A DNA stretch of 64,000 nt from Caldisericum exile AZM16c01 (lineage in GTDB: Bacteria; Caldisericota; Caldisericia; Caldisericales; Caldisericaceae). Made by a program: the position numbers and the translations under genes. The notes beneath the pieces are model-generated. The model worked only from the letters and a program-made list of their open reading frames with translations, did no database searches and was not told the origin of the DNA. The stretch spans positions 1,116,001 to 1,180,000 of the forward strand of contig NC_017096.1 in the NCBI RefSeq assembly GCF_000284335.1, read 5' to 3'. This document shows positions 18,134-27,767 of the stretch, piece by piece. The first letter of the stretch is position 1, and each line of letters begins with the position of its first letter.

Positions 18134-18680
18134 TAATCATCTCCTCGATAATTTCTTTAAGCCTCTTTAAAGCCCTGAATTGCAAAACTTTCGTTGCAAC
18201 TTCTGTTTTCCCTAAGATATCTGCAATTTCTTTTATTCCCTTGTTTTCATAAAATCTCATTTTTATTATTTCTTTATATTGCTCAGGCAATTTCTCAAGA
18301 GCCTCAATTATAGTTTTACTTATGAATTCATTTGCAAATGATTCGTATGGGTCCCTAAGAAGGGGTTCATATGCTCTATCAAACTTCTCTTCAAGATCCA
18401 ATGTATCTTTGTGAAGATTCCTTCTGAACCAATCTCTTATCAGGTTTCGCTCAATTGCATAAAGCCATGTATCAATGTGGTAACCTTCCTTTAGTTCAAA
18501 GTTAGGAAGTGATTTTATGAACTTGTAAAATGTTTCCGAAGTAATATCTTCTGCTATTTCCTTCATCTTTATTCTTCTATAAGCATAATTAAAAATCCTA
18601 TCGTAATAAAACTCAAAGAATTCTTTGAATACAATTTCATCACCACTTTTAAGTCTTTCTATTACCTTCCTTTCGTCCAA
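18126..18680 (-). CDS. ECF-type RNA polymerase sigma factor (sigma-70 family)
   Basis: A 184-residue alternative sigma factor with regions 2 and 4 only. Region 2 is EFYYDRIFNYAYRRIKMKEIAEDITSETFYKF with the WLYAIERNLIRDWFRR tail; region 4 has LPEQYKEIIKMRFYENKGIKEIADILGKTEVATKV, a clear helix-turn-helix. The start is a TTG at 18680 with AGGAG ahead. An ECF-style promoter lies immediately upstream, suggesting self-activation. Genes downstream (hypothetical, SLH/SBP, transporter) are plausible members of its operon. Confidence 0.92.
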   Translation of the reverse strand: MDERKVIERLKSGDEIVFKEFFEFYYDRIFNYAYRRIKMKEIAEDITSETFYKFIKSLPNFELKEGYHIDTWLYAIERNLIRDWFRRNLHKDTLDLEEKFDRAYEPLLRDPYESFANEFISKTIIEALEKLPEQYKEIIKMRFYENKGIKEIADILGKTEVATKVLQFRALKRLKEIIEEMING

Positions 18681-18694
18681 ACCTTTCTCCTATA

Positions 18695-18720
18695 TACGCA
18701 AAAATTCTAAAAAAGTTACA
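18695..18720 (-). promoter_or_regulatory. ECF sigma-type promoter (TGTAAC-N16-CGTA) before its sigma gene
   Basis: On the minus strand TGTAAC (18720-18715), 16-base spacer, CGTA (18698-18695). This matches the architecture of Bacillus SigW/SigX-class promoters (TGAAAC or TGTAAC, N16-17, CGTA/CGAC), known from that family. It starts at the base adjoining the stop of the HlyD-like gene. Confidence 0.65.
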
Positions 18721-19584
18721 CTAAAAATTTCCAACGATTTCCCCAATCTTAAAAATTTTTGGAGTAAGCACAACAATAAGAGAAGAGAAGTTGTTAAAAT
18801 CAGGTTCTTCAACCTTTACCACTGCAAATTTAGAGTCAGAATCAAAAACTGTTACTTTTATTTCTTTAATCGAATTTCCATTAACAATATAAACAAAAGT
18901 TCCATCCGACTTTTTCACTAAAGCATCTTTTGGAATTCTGAGACCATAAACAATTTTTTCCAATATTTTAAACGAGCTCTTTGTTGAAAGAATTTCTGGA
19001 AAAAATTCAGAAACCTCATAGAATCCATAATCCTCATTGTAATAAATTAGATTTGCCTCTGTCTTAACAAATTCATTAATATAAATGCTAATGGTGTTTT
19101 CGCTTTCTCCACAAAGAGGGACGGAAATTATTAAATTAGATAAAATAATTGAGGCAAATGGGATATTCTTTGAAACTTTTGTACTCTTTATCCACGAAAA
19201 TTCAAAGTCCTTTTGGCTTTTTAAAAGTTGAGAAATACTCTCGCATTCATTGTTTACAAATCCCTTAATGAAGTACCCGTTTGCTGGTGCAAAGACATTT
19301 TTAATTCCATCCTTTGTAGAAAGCAAACCTATGGTTTCGCCCTTACGAACAAAATCAAAATCATCTTTAAGAAATTGAATGTTACCCTCATCTTCAGCGG
19401 TGATATTTTTAGCGCAGAACAGGGTTTTTCCTTTTATATCCTTGTATATTTCATAGTATCCAAAATTTGCAGTATAGAATTTAGCAAGGCTTTTCCTAAT
19501 AAATGCCCTTATATCATTAATAAGTCCCAAAATAAGAACAATAATAATGACTATAGAAATAACTACAATAATTTTCTTTTGCAT
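18721..19584 (-). CDS. Membrane-anchored HlyD/adaptor-like protein at the end of the dcw cluster
   Basis: 287 residues with one N-terminal membrane helix (about 4-24) and the rest outside. A lipoyl-like segment (GYFIKGFVNNECESISQLL) precedes a membrane-proximal domain with IPKDALVKKSDGTFVYIVNGN, a pattern typical of HlyD-family adaptor proteins. Similar proteins sit after ftsZ in various Firmicutes. No partner efflux genes are adjacent. It follows ftsZ by 3 bases, so co-expression with division is likely. The exact role is unknown. Confidence 0.6.
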   Translation of the reverse strand: MQKKIIVVISIVIIIVLILGLINDIRAFIRKSLAKFYTANFGYYEIYKDIKGKTLFCAKNITAEDEGNIQFLKDDFDFVRKGETIGLLSTKDGIKNVFAPANGYFIKGFVNNECESISQLLKSQKDFEFSWIKSTKVSKNIPFASIILSNLIISVPLCGESENTISIYINEFVKTEANLIYYNEDYGFYEVSEFFPEILSTKSSFKILEKIVYGLRIPKDALVKKSDGTFVYIVNGNSIKEIKVTVFDSDSKFAVVKVEEPDFNNFSSLIVVLTPKIFKIGEIVGNF

Positions 19585-19587
19585 TCA

Positions 19588-20640
19588 CTATTGTTTTCTT
19601 TTCCTTAGGAATGCAGGTATTTCAAAATCCCCGGTATCGAAATTTTCATCAAATTTTATTACTTTTTCTTTAGGTTTTTCCTCGCTTATTTTGTCAAATC
19701 CTGCTGCTATAAGTGAAACCCTTACCTCATCTTCGAGGGTTTCTTCCAAAACTGTTCCAAATATAAGATTTGCATTTTCACCAACAGTATCTCTTACAAA
19801 CGTTGAAGCTTCATTAACCTCATAAAGCGTTAAATTTTTACCACCTGTAATATTTAATAGAACTCTCGTTGCTCCAGTTATTGAATATTCAAGTAGTGGA
19901 CTTGAAATTGCTTGTTTCGCAGCATCAACTGCACGATTTTCACCACGGCCTGCTCCAATTCCAAACCATGCATTGCCTGCACCAGTTAATGTTGTTCTTA
20001 CATCAGCAAAATCAACGTTAATAAGTCCAGGTTTTGTTATAATTTCTGATATTCCTTTTACTGCATAAAAAAGAACGTTATCAGCAATTCTAAATGCTTC
20101 ACTTATTGGCGTCTTCTTATCAATTATTCTAAGGAGTTTATCATTCGAGATAATAATAAGGGTATCAACAAATTGAAGTAATGCTTTTATTCCTTCCTCT
20201 GCCTGCTGCATCCTTTGCCTTCCCTCAAAGGTAAAAGGACGCGTCACTACCGCAACTGTAAGGATATTTAGTTCTTTTGCAATTGAAGCAATCACAGGAG
20301 ATGCACCCGTCCCAGTTCCACCACCCATACCTGCGGTAATAAAAACTAAATCCGCACCTTCCATAACTTTTCTTAATTCGTCCTTACTTTCTTCAGCAGA
20401 CTTCCGCCCAATTTCTGGATAGCTTCCGGCGCCAAGCCCACCTGTTGTTCTGGGGCCAATTTGAACCTTCTTTTCTGCTTTGTTGAGAGAAAGCACTTGA
20501 ACATCAGTGTTTATAGCAATAAATTCAACGCCATCAATACCTTCATCTATCATTCTATTGATGGCATTTCCTCCGCCCCCTCCAACTCCTAACACTTTTA
20601 TTCTTGCCTGTGCTACCTTCCACGGATCCATATCAAACAT
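19588..20640 (-). CDS. ftsZ: Cell-division GTPase FtsZ
   Basis: The 350-residue tubulin homologue that forms the Z ring. The N-terminal [13 protein letters not shown] glycine run and the tubulin signature [10 protein letters not shown] are intact, as is the catalytic loop NVDFADVR. The C-terminal linker is short (about 25 residues) and ends in [12 protein letters not shown], a good match to the FtsA-binding tail. It follows ftsA by 9 bases with a GGAGGT site. Confidence 0.98.
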   Translation of the reverse strand: MFDMDPWKVAQARIKVLGVGGGGGNAINRMIDEGIDGVEFIAINTDVQVLSLNKAEKKVQIGPRTTGGLGAGSYPEIGRKSAEESKDELRKVMEGADLVFITAGMGGGTGTGASPVIASIAKELNILTVAVVTRPFTFEGRQRMQQAEEGIKALLQFVDTLIIISNDKLLRIIDKKTPISEAFRIADNVLFYAVKGISEIITKPGLINVDFADVRTTLTGAGNAWFGIGAGRGENRAVDAAKQAISSPLLEYSITGATRVLLNITGGKNLTLYEVNEASTFVRDTVGENANLIFGTVLEETLEDEVRVSLIAAGFDKISEEKPKEKVIKFDENFDTGDFEIPAFLRKRKQ

Positions 20641-20649
20641 ACATACCTC

Positions 20650-21852
20650 CTATTCGAATATATCCTTAAGCCAAGATAATCCCGAAAATGGGTTTCTTGA
20701 CTTTGCGTGTTCGCTTCCTTCCGAAATAGCATAAAGAATTAAACCTATTGAGGTTGCATATTCAGGATCGCTTAAGATATCAGAGAATGTATATTCCCCT
20801 CGTGGAATACCCAATCTTGCAGGTATTTCTAAGATATCACTTGCTCTCCTTATAAAATTCTTAAGTTTAGCACAACCACCCGTAAAAACAACACCTGAAT
20901 GTAATGCACCCCAGTAGCCAGACTTTATTAATTCAAGTTTTATAGATTGTAGAATTTCATCAACCCGTGCCGTTATAACATCAGATAGATACGAAGTATC
21001 TATTGTTATTTTTTCATCAGATCCAATTCGTGAAACTTCGATGGTTTCACCTGTAGGCACGCTATCACTCTGTGCGAATCCAAAATCCTTCTTAATTCTT
21101 TCTGCCTCTTCAATGGAAATTCTTAAAGCGTATGCAATATCTTTTGTTATATACTCTCCCCCTATTGGGAGAACTGATGTGTGCGCAATACTTCCATTTA
21201 CAAAGATTGCAATGTCGCCAGTTCCTGCACCTATGTCAACAAGTGCAACGCCAAGTTCCTTTTCCTGCTCTTTTAAAGCTGATAAAGATGAGGCAAGTGA
21301 CTGAAGAACAAAGGCCTCTTTTTTAAGATCAACCATCGAAATCACCTTTTCAATATTGTATAAAACAGTAGAAGAGCCCGTAACAATATGAACTTCTTCT
21401 TCAAGTTTAATGCCCGACATTCCAATAGGATTCCTTATTCCACCTTGTCCATCGATTATGTATTGCCTTGGAATGGAGTGAATTACTTTTTGGTTTGGCT
21501 GAAGTAATAGCACTCTTGCTGATTCTTCAACTCTTTTTATATCGTCTCTTGATATTTCTCTTCCCTCTTTTGAAACGATAATACTTCCTTTGTTATTTAG
21601 AGAAAATATATGAGTTCCCGAAACTGAAACATAAACGTTCTGTGCTTTTTTCCCGGCCATTGTTTCTGCAACTTTTTTTGCTTGAATTACTGCTTCAGAG
21701 GCCTTGTTTAAGTCAATTACAACTCCTTTACTTACACTCTTGGACGGAACAGTACCGACGCCAATGATAGAAGCATTACCATCACTTATTTCTCCAATGA
21801 GAAACTTTATCGTTTGGCTACCTAAGTCGAGCGCTGAAATTATTCTATCCAT
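20650..21852 (-). CDS. ftsA: Cell-division actin homologue FtsA
   Basis: 400 residues; tethers FtsZ to the membrane. The actin-fold phosphate motifs ALDLGSQTIKFLIGE (phosphate 1) and ALVDIGAGTGDIAIF (phosphate 2) and the adenosine motif VVFTGGCAKL are seen. The end NPFSGLSWLKDIFE can form the amphipathic membrane-targeting helix. Overlaps ftsQ by 8 bases. Confidence 0.96.
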   Translation of the reverse strand: MDRIISALDLGSQTIKFLIGEISDGNASIIGVGTVPSKSVSKGVVIDLNKASEAVIQAKKVAETMAGKKAQNVYVSVSGTHIFSLNNKGSIIVSKEGREISRDDIKRVEESARVLLLQPNQKVIHSIPRQYIIDGQGGIRNPIGMSGIKLEEEVHIVTGSSTVLYNIEKVISMVDLKKEAFVLQSLASSLSALKEQEKELGVALVDIGAGTGDIAIFVNGSIAHTSVLPIGGEYITKDIAYALRISIEEAERIKKDFGFAQSDSVPTGETIEVSRIGSDEKITIDTSYLSDVITARVDEILQSIKLELIKSGYWGALHSGVVFTGGCAKLKNFIRRASDILEIPARLGIPRGEYTFSDILSDPEYATSIGLILYAISEGSEHAKSRNPFSGLSWLKDIFE

Positions 21853-22453
21853 TTTCCCTCCAAGCTATTACTGCTTGCAAATTAAATCGCAAATCAATGG
21901 ATTTTATATGCTTTACCCTTTTTGATAAAATCTCTAATGCCTTAATGTATTCATTCATTTTTAGCTCATAGTCCCCTTTACCTATTATAACTAAAATACC
22001 ATTTTTATCTACGAATGCAACATCTCCACCAAAAATTTCTAAACTTTTTATTATATTTAGTAAATTGTTATCCTTGCAATATATAATTAAACTACCCATT
22101 AATTTATTGTAAGAGGAGGAAGAAAAATTTGCAAAAGTGAGAGGTAAATTTAAGTTCCCTTTTTCAATCAGAAACCCAGTTTTCGTTAAAGCAAAAATTC
22201 CATCCTTAAATTGAATATTTATAACTGGCTCTTCATAATAAGTTATTTCAAGTCTAAATAGTTTCCTTGTAATTTGAATCTCTCTTAGAGGCGCAACACC
22301 AAGATAAAAGGGGCCGACTTTTCTTAAAAGGTCGTCTACTTTTACAGGCACATTTGATACAATTTTAATATTTTCTGAAAATGCAAAAATAGGATAAAGA
22401 AACAAGAAAAAAATTGAACCTGCTATAATTAAAAATATAATTAATTTTTTCAC
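21845..22453 (-). CDS. ftsQ: FtsQ/DivIB-like cell-division protein
   Basis: A 202-residue bitopic protein with an N-terminal membrane segment (3-24), a short POTRA-like stretch and the closing IDLRFNLQAVIAW, which matches the beta-strand ending of FtsQ/DivIB. It is shorter than most family members and divergent. Position between ddl and ftsA is the standard place and carries much of the call. Overlaps ddl by 4 bases. Confidence 0.82.
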   Translation of the reverse strand: MKKLIIFLIIAGSIFFLFLYPIFAFSENIKIVSNVPVKVDDLLRKVGPFYLGVAPLREIQITRKLFRLEITYYEEPVINIQFKDGIFALTKTGFLIEKGNLNLPLTFANFSSSSYNKLMGSLIIYCKDNNLLNIIKSLEIFGGDVAFVDKNGILVIIGKGDYELKMNEYIKALEILSKRVKHIKSIDLRFNLQAVIAWRENG

Positions 22454-23379
22454 CTTTTCCTTTGAAGTGCCTCTTGCACTATAAAATCAACCAAATCTTC
22501 AAAGGAAATATTTTCTGCTTTTGCTGCATCTGGCACAAGGCTTGTTTCCGTAAATCCTGGGATTGTATTAACTTCAAGGACATACACATCAGAAGAATTT
22601 GCAATCATATCAATTCGAGCAAAATCTCTTAATCCAAACTCTTTATAAATTCTTTTTGCATATTCCTCAGCAAGAGCCTTTTCATAGGTGCTTATTCTTG
22701 CAGGGATTATATGCTTAGACATTGAAGGCAAATATTTTGATTCAAAGTCGTAGAATTCGTGTGCTGGAACAATTTCAATTATAGGAAGAACATGTATGTC
22801 AGGATAGTTCCCAATAATTGCAACTGTTATTTCTGTTCCCTTGATGTAATCTTCAACAATCACTAAATCGCTTAATTCGAATGCTTTTGCAAGCCCATCA
22901 TTATACGCTTCCTCATTTCTTGCAATTGTGACACCAATCGTAGATCCTTGGTCAACTGGTTTGATAACAAGAGTGCTATTGCCTAAAAGTTCCGAGACAT
23001 AAGAATACGGGAGAGTATTATCTCTTCCAAAATACGCAAAAGAAGGTGTTTTTACATCAATCTCTCTAAACATAAATTTAGAAAACAACTTATTCATACA
23101 AAGAGCACTTGCAAAAACAGATGAGCCTGTGTAGGGAATATTCAAAAGTTCCAATGCACCTTGCACTGTTCCATCTTCACCGAATTTTCCATGAAGTGCA
23201 ATAAACACAACATCTGGATTTGTTTCTTTTACTACATCTTCAATATGGTTTTGAAAATCATGTTCTATAACGTTATACCCCTTTTTTCTCAAAGCATCCG
23301 AAACTGCCTTACCACTTTTAATTGAAATTTCTCTCTCTGTGGATTTTCCACCATATAGAACAAGAACCTTAGTACTCAT
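22450..23379 (-). CDS. ddl: D-alanine--D-alanine ligase
   Basis: A 309-residue ATP-grasp enzyme that makes the D-Ala-D-Ala end of the peptidoglycan stem. GGKSTEREISIKSG at the N-terminus, LHGKFGEDGTVQGALELLNIPYTGS and the metal-binding ARIDM...VLEVNTIPGFT are present. It lies between murB and ftsQ with 4-base overlaps on both sides. The length is normal. Confidence 0.96.
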   Translation of the reverse strand: MSTKVLVLYGGKSTEREISIKSGKAVSDALRKKGYNVIEHDFQNHIEDVVKETNPDVVFIALHGKFGEDGTVQGALELLNIPYTGSSVFASALCMNKLFSKFMFREIDVKTPSFAYFGRDNTLPYSYVSELLGNSTLVIKPVDQGSTIGVTIARNEEAYNDGLAKAFELSDLVIVEDYIKGTEITVAIIGNYPDIHVLPIIEIVPAHEFYDFESKYLPSMSKHIIPARISTYEKALAEEYAKRIYKEFGLRDFARIDMIANSSDVYVLEVNTIPGFTETSLVPDAAKAENISFEDLVDFIVQEALQRKR

Positions 23380-24308
23380 TTTTTCCTCTCAAGCAAATTC
23401 AAATTTCTAAATTTTCCAACAAGTTTTATTTCAAGTTCAAGTATGAGGTCCTTATGCTTATAAACCCTTAACTGCGCCTCTCTTATAAGATTTACAACAT
23501 CCTGAGCAGTGGCATTGCCAAGATTAACAATAAAATTTGCGTGCTTTTCCGAAATCAAAGCATCACCAAAACGTAGGCCTTTACATCCAGATTCCTCAAG
23601 CACTTTCCCTGCATATGTTGTAGGTGGATTTTTGAAAACACTGCCTGCACACGGAAGGTCATAAGGCTGCTTTTCTAATCTTCCTTTTATACTTTTTTCC
23701 TTTTCTTTTAAAATTTCATCAAAAGGTTTCCGCTCAAAATTAAGGACTGCGTTAAGGAGTATAAGTGGTTCTTCCTGTAAAATGGAATATCTGTAATCAA
23801 AATAGAAATCATCGTGCTTAAACCGGTAAATTTTGCCATTATAATCAATCACCTCGGCATATTCAATTCTTGTACTTATATAATGAGAATTTGTGCCAGC
23901 GTTCATCGCTATTGCACCACCCAAGGCACCAGGTATTCCAAAGGCAAATTCAAATCCACCAAGATTTTTTTTAGAGGCCTCTTCTATGAGTCTTTGTAGG
24001 TGTACCCCTGCTTCTGCCAAAGCAAGATTGTTATCAAATTCTAATCTTGAAAATCCTTCAGCCATTTTAATAACAAGTCCTTCTATGCCGTCGTCGGAAA
24101 CAAGTATATTTGTTCCATTTCCAATAACAGTTATGGGTAATTTTTCTCTTCTTGCAAATTCAAGAAGTTTTTTCAAATCATCGACATCTAATGGAATTGC
24201 TAAAATTTCTGCGGGTCCTCCTATTTTAAATGAGGTATGTTTTGTCATTGGTTCATTAAAATAAACACGCCCTTTTATAAGTTCCTTAATATTTTCTTGT
24301 ATTTTCAT
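23376..24308 (-). CDS. murB: UDP-N-acetylmuramate dehydrogenase MurB
   Basis: 310 residues; FAD enzyme reducing UDP-GlcNAc-enolpyruvate with NADPH. The PCMH-type FAD domain (GNGTNILVSDDGIEGLVIKM; GIPGALGGAIAMNAGTNSHYIS) and C-terminal CAGSVFKNPP (with the Ser proton donor) and EKHANFIVN are present. It is the type II (short) form, lacking the E. coli insertions. Four-base overlaps join it with murC and ddl. Confidence 0.96.
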   Translation of the reverse strand: MKIQENIKELIKGRVYFNEPMTKHTSFKIGGPAEILAIPLDVDDLKKLLEFARREKLPITVIGNGTNILVSDDGIEGLVIKMAEGFSRLEFDNNLALAEAGVHLQRLIEEASKKNLGGFEFAFGIPGALGGAIAMNAGTNSHYISTRIEYAEVIDYNGKIYRFKHDDFYFDYRYSILQEEPLILLNAVLNFERKPFDEILKEKEKSIKGRLEKQPYDLPCAGSVFKNPPTTYAGKVLEESGCKGLRFGDALISEKHANFIVNLGNATAQDVVNLIREAQLRVYKHKDLILELEIKLVGKFRNLNLLERKK

Positions 24309-25660
24309 TTTTCTCCTCTTAATTTTAGCATTATTGTGTCAATTGCCAAATATACATCACCTGGCCCAAGAGTTATAACAATATCTCCTGGTTTTGCAAT
24401 TCTTGAAACAAGATCTGCGGCAGTCTCAAACTTTGAAGCGAAAAATACGTTTTTATTAGGATTTAAAGTTTTAATCCAATCAAAAACTTTTTCATTTGTA
24501 ATCCCCTCGATGGGATTTTCAAACGCAGAATATATAGGTAGTACAATAACAAAGTCAGCAAGATAAAAAGGCTTTGCAATGGTTTCTTTAAGAGAAAACA
24601 CACGTGTGTATCTATGAGGTTGAAAGATAGCAATAATCGAAGATCTGGGGAAATGAGTTCTTAACGCATTTAGAGTTGCTTCAACTTCGGTCGGATGGTC
24701 AGCATGGTCATCAAAAATATGAATACCTTTAACATTTCCTTTATACTCAAGCCTTCGTTTAGGTAGAGAAAAACTCATTAAAGATGCCTCTATTTCATCA
24801 AATGAAATGTTTAGCATTCGTCCCACAAGTATAGATGCAAGCGCATTCGAAAGGTTCTGCACTCCAAAAACATTTAACTTAAGAAGAGGCGAATTCTTTT
24901 CTAAAACTTTTGCTCTAAACGATATTCCGTCCTTATCAAACGAATAATCGATTATGGTTGCATGTGCTTTCGTGTCCTTTATGCTATAATAAAAAGGCGT
25001 TTTTGAAAGACGCTCTGAAACTTCAAAAGAGGGCTTATCATCTTTATTTACTACAACCATTTCTGAGTGTTCCATAAACTCGAAGAATGCATTTTTTAGA
25101 TTTTCAAAATCCCAATCATAAGCATTTAAATGATCTTTGTCTATATTTGTAACTACACCTATATGCGGTTTAAAAAGCAAAAATGTTTTATCGCTTTCAT
25201 CAGACTCAATAACAAAATATTCTGCAGATGGTAAAAAACGGCCGTTTTGCTTATGGTCACCACCGATATAGGCATTTACAGGTATTCTTTTGCTCAAAAT
25301 TTCTGAAATAAGTGATGTAGTTGTAGTTTTCCCATGGGTGCCAGCAACAACTATACTTTTGTAATCTTTTGCAATATTAGCAAGCGCCTCACCACGCCTT
25401 TCAATCGGAATACCAAGTTCCTTTGCTTTTAATAAATAGAAATCGTCTTTTCGTATTGCTGAAGAGAAAATAACCTTATCAATTGATTTATCTACCTCAA
25501 ATTCCTTTGGGTTTACATCAACACCAATCCCTTTAAGGTAATGTGTTGTTTCGTTTTCTTTCATGTCAATTCCCAATACTTTATACCCAAGCGCCATATA
25601 AATTTCTGCAAGTCGCTTCATCCCAACTCCTGCTACTCCAAGTAAAAGCACTTTTTTCAT
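24305..25660 (-). CDS. murC: UDP-N-acetylmuramate--L-alanine ligase MurC
   Basis: 451 residues; adds the first amino acid of the stem peptide. The Mur ligase P-loop VVAGTHGKTTTTSLI, the NAYIGGDH strand, IESDESD and DDHADHPTEV are the MurC hallmarks. Downstream of murG with a 4-base overlap. No missing catalytic residue. Confidence 0.97.
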   Translation of the reverse strand: MKKVLLLGVAGVGMKRLAEIYMALGYKVLGIDMKENETTHYLKGIGVDVNPKEFEVDKSIDKVIFSSAIRKDDFYLLKAKELGIPIERRGEALANIAKDYKSIVVAGTHGKTTTTSLISEILSKRIPVNAYIGGDHKQNGRFLPSAEYFVIESDESDKTFLLFKPHIGVVTNIDKDHLNAYDWDFENLKNAFFEFMEHSEMVVVNKDDKPSFEVSERLSKTPFYYSIKDTKAHATIIDYSFDKDGISFRAKVLEKNSPLLKLNVFGVQNLSNALASILVGRMLNISFDEIEASLMSFSLPKRRLEYKGNVKGIHIFDDHADHPTEVEATLNALRTHFPRSSIIAIFQPHRYTRVFSLKETIAKPFYLADFVIVLPIYSAFENPIEGITNEKVFDWIKTLNPNKNVFFASKFETAADLVSRIAKPGDIVITLGPGDVYLAIDTIMLKLRGEK

Positions 25661-26709
25661 TTATCTTCCTCTAATAATTCTACAATTCTTTTTTCAGCAT
25701 CTCTTGGATAAAATTTTGCGCATTCCAAATTTATTATATGAAAATCGTTTTTAAAATCCACTATTTTTTTAACTAATATGTCTTTGGTCAGGTCTTCTTC
25801 TTTTATAACACTTACACATCCGTAATTTTCAAAATATTTTGCATTATAAAATTGATGATTATCCCTTGCGTAAGGGAAAGGCACAACAATTGAATAAACA
25901 TTATTGAGAATCAATTCAGATAAAGTCATTGCACCACCTCTTGTTACTGCAACGGTAGAAACTGCATATGCATATCCCATTTCATCAAGATACGGATAAA
26001 TTCGTAGATTTTTATGATTGCTTAAACTTTTAAATTCATCAAAAAATTTGACACCAGTTATGAAAATTATCTGAATCTCATTCTCAATGAGCTCTGGTAT
26101 TGCTTCGGCTATTATTTTATTTAACTTGTATGCGCCACCACTCCCGCCAAATGCAAGAAGTGTAAACTTATCCTCAAATTTAAAGAATTCAAGTGCTGTT
26201 TTTTTATCTTGATTTATAACTTCTTTACGCACAGGGTTCCCAACGAAAACTCCTTTTGAACCAAAATGGTTTTTTATATCCTCAAAACCCAAAAAAACCA
26301 ACCTTGCAAATCTTGAGAATATAAGATTTGTCCTACCAGGTATTGTATTTTGTTCATATAGATATACAGGCACACCTTTTAGTATACCTGCAAGTAAAAT
26401 CGGAAGTGACACATATCCTCCCCCACCAAGGATTTTATCAGGCTTTGTCTTTCCCACAATTTTTAAAGCATCAAAAAAACCATTTATAGAAAAAATTGCA
26501 AACTTTACAAACTTTAGAATGTTAAGATCAAAAAGTGATGCTCTAACATATTGAACGGTAAAGCCGTATTTTTTTGCAACTCTTTCTTCGATACTTTCGC
26601 GTCTTCCAATAAATATAACTTCATGTCCGTGCTTTCTTAATTCTTCTCCTACGGGTATTAAAGGGTAAATATGCCCCCCTGTGCCACCGCCTGCAATAAG
26701 TATTTTCAT
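25657..26709 (-). CDS. murG: Undecaprenyldiphospho-muramoylpentapeptide GlcNAc transferase MurG
   Basis: 350 residues, GT28 family; makes lipid II from lipid I at the inner face of the membrane. N-terminal AGGGTGGHIYPLIPV, the middle YLYEQNTIPGRTN and the C-domain TRGGAMTLSELILN are diagnostic. Four-base overlaps with ftsW and murC. Confidence 0.97.
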   Translation of the reverse strand: MKILIAGGGTGGHIYPLIPVGEELRKHGHEVIFIGRRESIEERVAKKYGFTVQYVRASLFDLNILKFVKFAIFSINGFFDALKIVGKTKPDKILGGGGYVSLPILLAGILKGVPVYLYEQNTIPGRTNLIFSRFARLVFLGFEDIKNHFGSKGVFVGNPVRKEVINQDKKTALEFFKFEDKFTLLAFGGSGGAYKLNKIIAEAIPELIENEIQIIFITGVKFFDEFKSLSNHKNLRIYPYLDEMGYAYAVSTVAVTRGGAMTLSELILNNVYSIVVPFPYARDNHQFYNAKYFENYGCVSVIKEEDLTKDILVKKIVDFKNDFHIINLECAKFYPRDAEKRIVELLEEDK

Positions 26710-27767
26710 AAGTTTTCCTCTGTTCTTGAAATGTTTATTAAAATTCCAATTGATATAAAGTTTGCAAGCATGTTATTACCACCAAAACTAACAAAGGGAA
26801 GTGGAACTCCTGTTGTTGGCATCAAACCTAAATTCACTGCAATGTTGATAATTGCAAAATATGCAATGCCAAGCGTAAGACCAAGCGCAAGAATTCTTGA
26901 AAAAGTCGATCTTGCATCATTTGCAATCTTAAAGCCCGTATAGATTAATAACAGGTATGCAAGCATAAGAAGAATCACAAAAACTGCACCAAATTCTTCA
27001 CCAATTACAGGAAGTATAAAATCGGATATCGATACAGGTAAAACGGAAGGATATTTAAAAATACCTTTCATAAATCCCACGCCCGTTATCCCCCCTCTAG
27101 CAAAGGCTCTAAGGGACTGAAGTGTTTGAAGTGCTTCATCGCTTGCATGTGCATATGGATTTAAAAATGCAACAACTCGTCTGTGCCATTCACTATTTAA
27201 AGGTATCATTAGGATAACTCCAAGAAAACTTAAAACACCAAATCCGACAAACTCAATTAAAGGCATTCCAATAATTCCAAGCAAAGTAAATCCTGTCAAA
27301 AACACCTGTGCTGCACTTCCCATATCGGGTTCAAAAGCAATGAGTATCGCAATAATGCCGACAAGAGCAAATGCCAATGCATAAACTTTTGGAATATACT
27401 CTTCATTTATTTTGTCCCTAAATATACGTGCGATAAGCAATGAAACTACTATATATGCAAACTGAGATGGCTGAAAAGAAAAGTGTCCGAAGTGTACAAA
27501 ACGTGAAACACTTCTATTAACAAGCAGATACAAAAGTAAAGAAAATAAAAAAATATAACCAATCTTTGAAAGGGAAGCAAGTTTACTATGATTGAAAAAC
27601 GCAAAAAATAACAAAAGCAAAATTCCTAAAATAAATGAGATTACCTGCTTCACAATGAGATTCGGATAAACAATGCTTAAACTACCGCTTACAAGTATTC
27701 CAAATAAACTGAGCGAAAGTGAAACAAAGAGAAGCGAAATAGAATACGGATTTATTAATTTTTTCAT
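26706..27767 (-). CDS. ftsW: Lipid II polymerase / division protein FtsW
   Basis: 353 residues with about ten membrane helices, SEDS family. Typical blocks: HFGHFSFQPSQFAYI, AFEPDMGSAAQVFLTGF (with the conserved catalytic Asp after 'EPD'), SLRAFARGGITGVGF, DFILPVIGEEFG and the terminal GVPLPFVSFGGNNMLANF. In the dcw cluster it is the FtsW rather than the RodA paralogue by position. Confidence 0.95.
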   Translation of the reverse strand: MKKLINPYSISLLFVSLSLSLFGILVSGSLSIVYPNLIVKQVISFILGILLLLFFAFFNHSKLASLSKIGYIFLFSLLLYLLVNRSVSRFVHFGHFSFQPSQFAYIVVSLLIARIFRDKINEEYIPKVYALAFALVGIIAILIAFEPDMGSAAQVFLTGFTLLGIIGMPLIEFVGFGVLSFLGVILMIPLNSEWHRRVVAFLNPYAHASDEALQTLQSLRAFARGGITGVGFMKGIFKYPSVLPVSISDFILPVIGEEFGAVFVILLMLAYLLLIYTGFKIANDARSTFSRILALGLTLGIAYFAIINIAVNLGLMPTTGVPLPFVSFGGNNMLANFISIGILINISRTEENL

